From Cruorifilaria tuberocauda (Eukaryota; Nematoda; Chromadorea; Rhabditida; Onchocercidae): 64,000 bases of DNA. Below the pieces are notes generated by a model. That model was not told the origin of the DNA. It did not search any database and saw nothing but the letters and a program-made list of their open reading frames with translations. The position numbers were made by a program, and so were the translations under genes. Where the stretch lies: positions 22,532 through 86,531 of the forward strand of contig JABVXU010000228.1 in NCBI GenBank assembly GCA_013365365.1, given 5' to 3'. Positions 52,014-62,454 of this stretch are shown here, in pieces (the stretch's first letter is position 1; each line of letters opens with the position of its first letter).

Positions 52014-52900
52014 TTTATTAAACAAACTTGATACATACAATAATACAACGCTACATTGACTTCAACAATTTCACAATATTCTGAAGAGTTTCAAAACGAT
52101 AACGATATCAGTCAGACCAGGTGAGAAGGGAATTGATTTCACCCTGTGTTAATCAACCGCACGCCTTAAGACAAATTCTTAGCAATGGTAGGAGGTTGGG
52201 ACCTTTTTTATCCTGGAGGAGGGAGGATCCTTGAAGTCTGAAGATGACCGTTAAAGTCGTATAATTTGACCTTATAACATTAATTAGAAACAAAGGATGG
52301 CATTAACAAAGCTTGTAAAACCTCAAACATACATTTAGCTTATAATAACAAATCCGAACAAGGATTTCATCAACACAGTTTATAGACTAGGAGCTAACAA
52401 TGCTAATTTGAAGAACAAAGGATTTCGTTATCCTTCATTTCCTCGCTTTTCCAGCGACACTCATATACAAATCAAAAGACTTGCCTGAATATCAATCATT
52501 CTAAAAAAAAATCTTCCGAAATTTTCCAAAATTCACTAAAACGATTTCGTATCTAATCTAATAAAACTGCCGTCTAATTAATGAAATTCTTAGAAATTTT
52601 GAGAAGTTCCTCCGGTTCAGAAATATATTCCGGAAATCAAAAAAACTTAACATTTCAAAAATTTCCTTTTTCTGATGATAATTTGACTAATTGGAATATA
52701 AGAATTAAGGAAGTGAAAATCAGAGGAAATTTATTCCTCTAAATTTCTGAAACTTAATTTCCACTAATGCTCTCTAACTCCATTTTTTGATCTTCCTATT
52801 TGCGTCAAGATTCAATCAAATCAAAAAAAATCCTATAAGTAAAACAGTAGTACTATTATCTGTGAATTTGATAATTCATTGGATATAAATCAAATGATAA
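52014..52900. other. Intergenic DNA with GC-richer patch
   Basis: 52,100-52,260 is less AT-rich (ATCCTGGAGGAGGGAGGATC) than its surroundings but has no long frame on either strand. The remainder is AT-rich and featureless. Confidence 0.4.
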
Positions 52901-53079
52901 GCTTAAAGGAAATGAAAGCTTTCAAAAATTTTCAAACGCAATTAAATATAAGTTTAAGAAAAAAATAGCTCCCACCCTCGTCAAATTTCTCAAAGCCAAG
53001 ATTGGTTGCTATGTTATATCCACGTATAATGTAACATGAATAAACATGACAATTTAATTGTTAAATTTAATCGATAAAA

Positions 53080-53540
53080 TCTTCATCTCTGACTCTACTC
53101 CTAAACTTGAATTCAGTTTCACAATTAGAGTTATTTAAATGAATAAAAAAAAATTTTTTTTAAATATTTTTCTTACTTTTTTTGCTCTCCTCATTTTTTT
53201 TATTTTTCTTATTTTTTTCATTTTTTAATTTTTTTACTTTCTTTAATTTTTTATTTTTTATTTTTTTTTCCTTTTTTGTTTTTAATAAAAAAAATTTTAA
53301 AGAAAAGTCACAAAAAAAACAGCAATTGAATTATCAAATCGTTATCACGATGTCCAAATGATTTTAGTAAAGTTACATTTCTCCCAAATTTGTCAAAAGA
53401 AATTTAAAAACAAAAAATATCCATAAAGAATAAAAAATAACTCGAGTACAGCAAAGTTTTCACTATGATTTCTTGAGATTACTTAATTTTTTGGAAGGTA
53501 GATAATCAGCTGCTCAATTAGTAATAAAGAAAGAATTATA
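53080..53540. repeat. Tandem duplication, unit 1
   Basis: Shares with 53,705-54,140, in order: CTTCATC...CTCTA, AATTCAGT, AGTTATTTRAA, a T-rich tract, TTGAAYTATCAAATSRTT, CAAATGATTT, ACAGCAAAGTYTTCAC, ATGATTTCYYGAGAT and TTAGTAAYAAAGAAAGAA. Unit spacing is about 600-630 bases. Unit 1 contains a long T-rich stretch (53,150-53,280). Confidence 0.85.
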
Positions 53541-53704
53541 TTAAAGTAAATAAATAATAGCATCAAACCTTCAATAAAAAATTAGGAAACTGAATTCAAA
53601 CTTTTCAACCATTAGTAATATATTCATAACAATCAAAAAAAATTTTCTCTACAAATATCTTGATTTTAGTTATAGCAAAACAAATATGAAATAGCCATAA
53701 AATC

Positions 53705-54140
53705 TCCAATCTTCATCACTTTCTCTAATCTTAAATTTTGAGTTCAGTCACCATTTTTAATTAAAGTTATTTGAACGAGTAAACGAATTTTTTTATTTTT
53801 TTAAATTTTATATTTTTTGTTTTTTTTTTCTTTTTTGATTTTTTTTGCTTTTTGTGCCAAAAATAAAAGTGTTAAAAAACAATAAACAACAAATTCAATG
53901 ACAAACAAGAAAATATAGAATTGAACTATCAAATGATTTTTACAATATTCAAATGATTTGAGTAAGGTCCAACTTCTCTCAAATTTCTCAAAAGACATTG
54001 AAATTTAAGAATAAAAATATCTATGAGAAATGAAAAGGAAATGAAATACAGCAAAGTCTTCACCATGATTTCCCGAGATCACTTAATCATTTGAACGATT
54101 GATAATTCAGTTGCATAATTAGTAACAAAGAAAGAACAAA
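53705..54140. repeat. Tandem duplication, unit 2
   Basis: Second unit, slightly shorter, with the same landmarks as unit 1 and its own T-rich tract at 53,787-53,845. It ends just downstream of the orphan C2H2 gene on the minus strand. No coding frame is conserved between the units. Confidence 0.85.
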
Positions 54141-54195
54141 TGAAAAAAGAAAATAAGCCTGGTTCGGGTCGGGAAATCTGTTTAGTCGTTAAGGG

Positions 54196-55974
54196 TCAGT
54201 AAGAGAATAAGTAAGTTACCTGCATGAAGAGTGTTATTAGATGGCGTTCGACTGACAGCGTTTGAACGGATGGCTGCATGCAAATTCTCTTAGCATTGAC
54301 GGGTAGGTGACGTGATTCATTGAGAGTCTGAAATAAGAAGGAAAAGAGTAAGTTATTTTTAAATTAGTATTTAAGACAAGATTGAAAGAAGAAGCCTCAC
54401 CTACCAGGGTTCTCTGCTTCATCCATCCTACCCCTAATTCAGCCGTCTCCGTTCGGGCCCATTCTGATGAATGAAACCCCATTCTTGCTGCTGTCTCTTC
54501 GACGGAGCGGCCCTGGGCCTGCTGGTAATGGCCGCATTTATGACAAAAGCCTAAATAAATTCATTTTATTGAAAGCGTTGCATCCATTTCAGTAAACATT
54601 AATATCAGCAAAAATAGGTCAAAAAATCATTAGTAATCTAAGTAATAGTAGTAAGGTTAAACTTACCGTCCAAAGCATGCATTCGTGCGGTGTGAATACG
54701 CCATCCTTTAAGAGCCCCGAACTTCTTGGGACACAGGCCACAAGCTGAAAGAAAACAAATTGAAACTTCATGAACAAAATAAAACATGAAAACAGAAGTA
54801 TAACAATGAACCATTTAGCTGCTGTGATGTTGAAATTGGAAGGTTGTAGCCTTAACGTGTCAGTAAGTTTTTGAATACTTTTGGCTTGCAGTTTTTATTT
54901 TTTTTATTTCACTAGTTATTGGACATTTTCAAATTGATTTGAATCATTTGTAAACTAATAAAACAAATTAAAACTCACCAATTTCGCCGATCCTTTGATA
55001 ACCTTATATGGGTCGGTAGCCGGCGCAATCAACAGTTTCCTGTATTTGCGCGGCAACCCTTCCACGACCGCCACGTGAAGAGTTCTGGGTGTGGTGGCAC
55101 GATCACGTGTCCTTCTTCCATGGGACTCTGATAGTGCGCAATTGCCTGAAAAAAATATATTATTCCTTCTAAAGTGTCATGCACTCCATTTTTCACCCAT
55201 TATACACTCCTTCTTTCTAAAGCAATTATTTAATTTTGCATTTCACGAAGATAATCGATAATTGTACCTTCATCACATTTATAAAATTAAAAAATGAATT
55301 TACAGGTTAATTTCGCGGATCGCTCGGCGTCCCGGGATATTGGCGCTCTCGGTGTCACCTCAGCGTCCTCTCCGTTGAGGCAATTGCTGCCTGGCGCCGG
55401 TTGCTCTTCCGCCACCTGCTTCTCATTTTCTTCCTCGTGAACCAGCGCCGGTACCGCTCCTGAGCTTCTTTCTTCTCTTGGAGGAGGAGGCTTTCTGCGC
55501 TCTCGTGCTCCGGAATTTCACCGTAATCTTCCCGCGGTGCGGAAGACTCGCGCCTCCATCGCCGCGAGCTTCACACTCGGGGTTCTCCACTCTCGCCGTG
55601 TGTTAATCTAAAGAAACTGATTAAATAACAAGAAGTTCAACTTCGCTTTTATATTGATCATGAAATAAAAGTAAATTTATACTGATCGTGATCATGAATA
55701 TTATACTAATAGTTTCATTATAAATCTGTCAGACATGAAATCAAACCTTCTTGCATTGATAAAAATGAAGTAATGGACAGTACTGAATCATACCATAATA
55801 GAAATTGACAGAAAGTATAAATAAACCTTGAATTAAAAAACGAATCAGGTTAGCCGCATTCTTTAGGTAGTTTTCCAGCACCTGGAACTGAAGCGGCCTC
55901 TCTTCACGCAGGTAACGCTTCAAATCAACGAGTGTCCGCGAATTCGGACCGAAGCACACGCTATCGTTTTCCAT
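54196..55974 (-). CDS. Unrecognised multi-exon gene with one C2H2 finger
   Basis: A chain of GC-rich exons stands out from AT-rich DNA: 55974-55827 (start MENDSVCFGPNSRTLVDLKR), 55145-54979 (EGLPRKYRKLLIAPATDPYK), 54744-54667, 54550-54405 and 54327 to a stop at 54196, or to the donor at 54,220. Exon 54744-54667 carries a perfect C-x2-C-x12-H-x4-H finger (CGLCPKKF start, HTARMH end). The next begins FCHKCGHYQQAQGRSVEETA. Phases agree for exons 1 to 2 and for the last three. The join 54,979 to 54,744 is one base out; a 10-base micro-exon (54,812-54,821) or a frameshift could explain it. An acceptor two bases before the ATG fits trans-splicing. A GC-rich block at 55,310-55,604 is excluded because each frame has stops. 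No family is recognised; it may be a live lineage-specific gene or a decaying element. Confidence 0.5.
55310..55604 (-). other. GC-rich block inside intron 1 of the orphan C2H2 gene
   Basis: Much more GC-rich than the window. On the minus strand one frame reads SSAPREDYGEIPEHESAES, then LLLQEKKEAQERYRRWFTRK; another continues EKQVAEEQPAPGSNCLNGED. Each is cut by stops, so it looks like a former exon with a frameshift, or an alternative exon. GSNCLNGEDAEVTPRAP loosely resembles GNCALSESHG...ATTPRT in the next exon. Confidence 0.45.
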
Positions 55975-55984
55975 CGCTGAAATA

Positions 55985-58980
55985 AAATTTCGTGCTATAC
56001 AATTTAGAAAGAAAAAGTAATTGAAACGGTTCTTAGTTGAATTCGTATGAGTAAGAAAACCAAAAATACAATAGAATACAGTTATTGAGGTATAGTAGAC
56101 GTTCCAGTAAGTTAAAGTAAACAACTAGAAACAATAAAATGCCTAGCAGTAAAACTTTCTCATTATCCGTTAACAATTTACCTCACATAAACGCATAAAA
56201 ACCTTCCACTGATAGGATATCATTCCGGGAATTCCGGGATAAAACTTCATAATGCAAAATTATTCACATATCATTTTTATTTAATTGATTCTTAAAAAAT
56301 TGTAATCAGAAGAAAATTTTAAAATTAAGTGCACTGATTTCCTGTTAAATTGACTTATTGAGATTGATCTCTTAAATATTTCCCATGAAAAAATTCCTGC
56401 GGAAAGCTACTAAAAAAATAAGAGTTGTAATTTAATACTGTTTTTGCATTTCATTCTATAGCTTAAAAATGTGAATTAGTTATCTACTGATTGGCTAATT
56501 AGATGATATTTAATTAAACCACAAACTAAATCATTCTAAATGTACCAGAAATTTCTGAAGAAAATTCAAACAAATCATAAACTCAAAGCAAGAAGAAGAT
56601 GGAAAGTTTTGGAAATTCTTATTACATTCAGAAGTTAACAGAAATTTAGGAAAATAGAAAGTCTGAAGAAATCAAAAAAGATTTTCAAAACTCTCAAAAT
56701 TATTCACAATTGTTAGCAGTCAAACCATTTCGAGAATTACTAAACTTCAAATGCTCAACAATTCATTCGAAGATAAGAGAATTCGGATGGTTAGCTTACA
56801 GTAGCAAGAATTCCGCTTCTTGTGTTAGCTAATTTCTATATTTCCTCTCTCATCACAATAAACTAAATAAACTAAAATAAACTAAAACTGTGAAATCGCT
56901 TTTGTTTATAGTATTGCACTTAACTGAAGCATTCTGTCTATTATCAGTTGGCTGTTATCAGTTGTGATAGACAGTAAGTTATGATATTAATAAACTTTTG
57001 CTCTGTAATTATGAACAAATTTTAAGTAATGCATAATTTTAGACAAGTTAAGTTTTTTCTTATTTTTGTGTTTCTTTTCTTGATCTCTCTCATTAATATC
57101 CCGATCTCGAATTAATGAGGTCATAATCGAATTGAAAATATTTTTTTGCTTATCATATCACTAAAATTTGGTTTTGTTATAATGATTGAATAGATATAAA
57201 TATATTAAAAAACCTAGGCTTACATGTAGCTTATCTAAAATGACGATTAAAGTAAAGGTTTATTAATATCTGAGCTTTTTGTACATTTTTTCTTTGTTGA
57301 AAAATATTTTATCATATAAAAGATATTCATGTTTTATTGTATTTATTATTTATTACAATTGCAATTTGTATTCATTTACAATGAAAAGATACTTTAATTC
57401 GTACCAGTACATTGTTAGAAAGTATAATTAATTGATTAAATCGAATATTGTAAGGTTATCAGGAGGATTAAATTAGGTTATTTGATGATATGAATTTAAC
57501 AATGGATAAAATTTTCAATCTTAATTCATGCTAATGGATTTTTTATTGATTAAAATATTATCGTTATCAAAATGTAAACAGTATAACAATTGATTAGAGA
57601 AGGAAAATAATTATTTGAATAAATTGTTTGAGACGAATTTCCCATCAAAAATTGCATGCAATATAACATTTATCCAACAAGTGAACTATGCAAATGAAGA
57701 TAGTAATTACTTGTCAATTCAAGTATAAGAATGATTCATTAACTTTAAGGGTATCATTATTCAAATTTTAACATTAAATTTAACAGTTATTGATGACTTT
57801 TTCTTTTATTCCATAGATCAAAAGACAGGAAAAAACTCGTGGCATATTATAAATGCCCTAATATTTGATAATTTACTTAAGATCAAAAATAAATTTCAGA
57901 CATTCTCAAAAAATCACCAATTAGATGCTTCTAGTAAATAAGAGAGTAATTAATTAGCTTTAAATAAATACACAATAAATTTAAAAAGTTTCGAATTCTT
58001 GACACAAACAAAAATCATAACAAATTTGATCTTTCTCTGAAAACTTGTACACGTATCATACGTATCGTAAAACTTTAACTTCTGTTGAAAAAATGGAAAT
58101 GTAGTGCACTGAACTAAATTGTTTTATATAAAATTTTATGGGGATTCTTCAAATTTTAACCTTACCGAGTCAAAAATAAAATTTTTCATTGGGATTTGCT
58201 TGAGGTCTCAGGAATCCCCGCTTCGTCTTTATGTGCGGCTACTATTCCATGTGATTCTCTCAGAGAAGAATGACACGAGTGGAATCAAGCAATAAATGAA
58301 AAGTAAGATACATAGTTCATAGATGCGACATATCTATACAACTACAAAGGTCACTGTCGTGTGAAAAGAGCTGAATGGAAATTATTTCAGTTGAACAAAA
58401 AGTTTCTGAAACTCGGAAACTTTAATTGTATGATTCAGACAGTTGCTTGGCTTCATTTTTAGCAATTAATCGTCTCAATTTAGCGAGCATTGATTATCGA
58501 ATAAATGTCTTCACTGAACTTTCACTAATTAGGCAGTTTGCATTAAAAAATAAAAAACAGCGATAAATATGAACGAATCAAACAGATTCGAAATTAGTGA
58601 ACATTTGCGTTTATCCTGCAGATAGCTTATTTTATGTAAGTCTAACTATAATAAAGTATAGGAACAATTTAATAGAATTTTAAGTATTTTTAAAATTATT
58701 TTTCAAATTTATAGTAAGAAATGGAGAGAGAAGCTTTAAGAAATTTTTGAAATTATATTCAGTTTTGAAGATATATTGATGATACATCAAATAGAAAACT
58801 GAAATTAACAAATAACAGAATCAAAGATGAATAATTAAATTGCAATAATTTAAATAATGAATTACAGAAACGATCTACCGTACCAGAAATTCGACCACGT
58901 ATTCAAATTTAAATATCTTTAGCTGTTCCTTTTTCAAGCGTAAAATTTCTTCATGAAATTCCCTTCAAAATTACTCTTAT
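55985..58980. other. AT-rich intergenic DNA
   Basis: No supported gene, RNA gene or long repeat. A small TTCCGGGAATTCCGGGA direct/palindromic motif occurs at about 56,222-56,240. Confidence 0.45.
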
Positions 58981-59024
58981 AAAACTTCGACTGCATGCAG
59001 GAGAAAAAAACCTGCTTCTCATTA

Positions 59025-59330
<306 letters not shown>

Positions 59331-59830
59331 CTGAAATTATTTGAAATCATTGATTCAATCCAAAGTTGAAAACTTGAAGCCTTCTATATTTTTTAACCTT
59401 TAAAAAACTTACCATAGGTTGGATGCATAATTGGAACAAGAAGAAAAGGAAACAGATAACATGCATATTGATAGATGAAATTTCTTGCCAATTCTGAAAA
59501 ATTCAAATTTACCAATAAATTGAATGATTGCTTATATGAACCAACACGCTTGATCTTGAGAATTTGTTGAAAAAAGAAATTTCCAGCACCGATGGAAGTA
59601 ACAACCGCGAATTCCTTATTCAAATAGCAACCATCACACCTATTTCAGCCGGAAATTAGCCACATGTTCAAAGTTGAAAAAAGATAATTCTGATTCCTAA
59701 ATAACAATACGCACTTAATGAAATTTAAAAGATAGTTCGAGGGATCACCCGATAACCTTTCTTGCTAATTGTCAAACAATCGTGCCTATAAATGCTTGTG
59801 CAGATGCAGTGATAATTAGGTATAGGAAGG
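59331..59830 (-). repeat. Duplicated upstream/intron sequence of zinc-finger copy D
   Basis: Matches the flank of copy C (48,370-48,960), and in part those of copies A and B. It includes TTTTTTAACCTTTAAA, ATGCATATTGATAGATGAAA and CGTGCCTATAAATGCTTGTG. Confidence 0.6.
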
Positions 59831-59989
59831 ATTCAATTGATGGAATATAGAAATAACTTGCAGTACAAAAATGACAGTCACATTTTAATTTAAATGCTTT
59901 TAACTACTTTTTTAAACATGAAATTCATCTATGAAATCCCTTCCAAAATGAATTAGCTTTGCTTACATGCGAGAGAATTAAAAGCTGCT

Positions 59990-60400
59990 TCTCACTGTTG
60001 AGAGCTTGCATGTGACATTTTTGGAGAACTTTTTCCCGCATTCTCAGCAAGCGTGTGGCTTTTCATCCGCGCCAGAGCCATAAGTTTATTCAAATTCGAT
60101 GAAGACGAGAAATTTTCCAGTATTCCGAACAATTATTAAGTATGAGTCCTCATGTGAGTTCTCAAATTCCCTAACTGAGAAAAAATTTTCTCACATTCTG
60201 GACAACTACGTGTTTTTTGGTCGGTATGAATAATCCCATGAGCTAGAGCAACTTTTTCCATATTCCGAACATCCGTGTGGCTTTTCACCGGGGCGAGTTG
60301 TCACAGGTCGCTTCACCCATTTACGATTCCCCACAATTGTACAGCTTCTCGTCAATTGATAAGTCTCTTGGTTCTACTTGCTCCTCTTTGAATTTATTTA
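59990..60400 (-). pseudogene. Decayed C2H2 zinc-finger gene, copy E
   Basis: Begins around KFKEEQVEPRDLSIDEKLYN, with PRDLS at the CtBP-motif position, followed by a stop. Finger pieces are scattered across frames: [33 protein letters not shown] and a last C-GCGKKFS-like piece, interrupted by several stops. It lies 0.7 kb upstream of copy D on the same strand, so D and E may derive from one locus or a local tandem pair. Confidence 0.68.
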
Positions 60401-60404
60401 AGCA

Positions 60405-62340
60405 TTCGACATTAGGTGCTCTTCCTGGATAATTTGAACATTTCTGCATTCTAAGTAGTTTCAGTTTACCAAATACTTTCTTTACTAGGAATCACGTTTT
60501 CGTCAACGCCTTAAATTCAAGCTCAAACGTAGAATACTGGCTTACGTGATTAAGGTGGTGAACATTTCATTTGCGATAGACACGATACAAATGTATTAAG
60601 TATCACGGGAAGGGAGAATTAAAATCAATTCATTCACGTCCGTAAATCAGTGGCAAGGTGTCATTTATTTGTTTCATTTAAACAATTATTATTTCTGCAA
60701 TTGAGTAATTTAGAGCTATTGTAATGATTTGAAGAAAAATTTTTGTACTGCAATGATTATTACCTTTGGGCTTATTGTTTATAAGTACAGGATAGTGAAA
60801 TGGTAATGAATCACTTCGGATTATAGAAGAGAATGACTGTCTCTGATTTATTACTGTAGTATTGTAGTTAATGAATAAGTACGATTCCTCCGAGTGCACA
60901 TTTCTGTTCGACTTTATGTGCGAATTCTCGATAACTCGGTATGCTGACATCAATACTTATCGTATCATTGGAAGATACGACTTCACTCTAAAATGATAGC
61001 AATGCAGCTCTTTTTTGACTTTTCGAAGCAAAGAAATTTTCATCTGCAAGTTTATTTGCTCTTTGTTCTATTAATGCAAAATGACATCAGTCCTATCAAT
61101 TTTTAGCACTTTAATATCACATCATTGACCCTACTTTTCTCTGTATGCGTTATTCTTTGAAATAATCAATTGATGGAAATTTAAAATACTTGACCTTTTT
61201 GTGGCGAAGCAATCCTTGAAAAGTTATCGTCTACTTTCAGTGAATATCTAGTCATCTACTCATTATACTTTTCACAAGGAAATTTACTTTCTCAGCTGTC
61301 TCAGCTTTCACCTGCATACCGAATACTATCAACTCATTCTCATTTACAAAATCCCTTCCTTTTTTTCCGATGATAATATGAATTTGGATGGTCAGAATGC
61401 AATTAATTATCACGATATTCCATCCTTGACCGAAAATGCACATAATGCTCTGTCAAGATATTTTTCCAATATAGGCCCAAATCCTTCGAGAATCTCTTAA
61501 AACTCGCAATCAAAGATTTAAAAAAAGTAGAATTCATGAGAATGTGTAAATGATAGGATGTTTTATTTCAATTTTTTTTCAAAGGCACGGAAAAAATCTA
61601 CTAAACAGCACCTCAGGAAATAATTCCATTCGAGAACTATCAACCCTCTACCAAAAGATAACTTTAACTTGAACTTGGTGAAATATTCTATATCCAATAA
61701 CTTATACCATCACTTTACCCCTAATAAATAAATACTATACTAAATATTTTGCAAGACCACGTAATAAACTAAAATCCTTATGACCTGTGAAATGTTCATC
61801 ATAGCTGTGGTTATCTGAATTCACTCTTTCAGAATTTCAAAAATTCCTGACTGATTATATGCAATATGGTGGCCAGTATCAAAAGTTAATATTATTTAAT
61901 ATTTTCCTAATCTTTTTTTCGACCGCTTTTGACGAATTCATCTCCTCTTTCCTTATCACTGACTTCAATATGCATTTTTTTAATGTTTCATAATTTCACG
62001 TAAAGATTAAACGTGAAATCTTAATGTGTAAATTATGGGACGAAATCCTTTGCAGCACTGAATCAGTATTAGACAGAATGATTACTGAAATACCTACTAC
62101 ATTACCAGCTAATTCCTTCCTCTATTGTTTAAAGGAAACAGTCTAATTTGCCTTTTCATTATTTACGACTTGTATAACTGTTGGAAACAAAAGCCTGAAA
62201 TTGTAAATGCATTTGTCGATGTGTATGAAGCAGCGAAGAATTTTAAAATTGCTTTTGATAAATGGATGAGATGAAGTTAGGCATAAATTGACAGTTGGGA
62301 CTCTAACAGGAAGATATTATTCAATTACTATCAAAAGATT
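60405..62340. other. Intergenic DNA, no recognised gene
   Basis: Frames are short and uninformative. Base composition is slightly less AT-rich than in 56-59 kb. No RNA gene is recognised. Confidence 0.4.
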
Positions 62341-62351
62341 CCGTTTATTCG

Positions 62352-62448
62352 TGCACGAGCGTGTATTAAGCGTAATTAACCCCACAAATTATGCGATATG
62401 CCAAACGAATAATAATAGCATATCGTAATACGGCGCTTCGCTTGTGCA
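62352..62448. repeat. Nested imperfect inverted repeat (97 nt)
   Basis: Outer arms TGCACGAGCG and CGCTTGTGCA (9 of 10 paired, with the G-T pair allowed in RNA), middle AAGCG/CGCTT, inner ATTATGCGATATGC and GCATATCGTAAT with a loop CAAACGAATAATAATA. All three stems are collinear, so the sequence could form one long hairpin with bulges. No gene is recognised here. Confidence 0.6.
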
Positions 62449-62454
62449 ACCTTC

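Noticed and set aside
54150..54190. A tRNA B-box-like GGTTCGGGTCGGG
   Set aside because: It does not fit GGTTCGANTCC, and no A box, acceptor stem or cloverleaf can be drawn around it.
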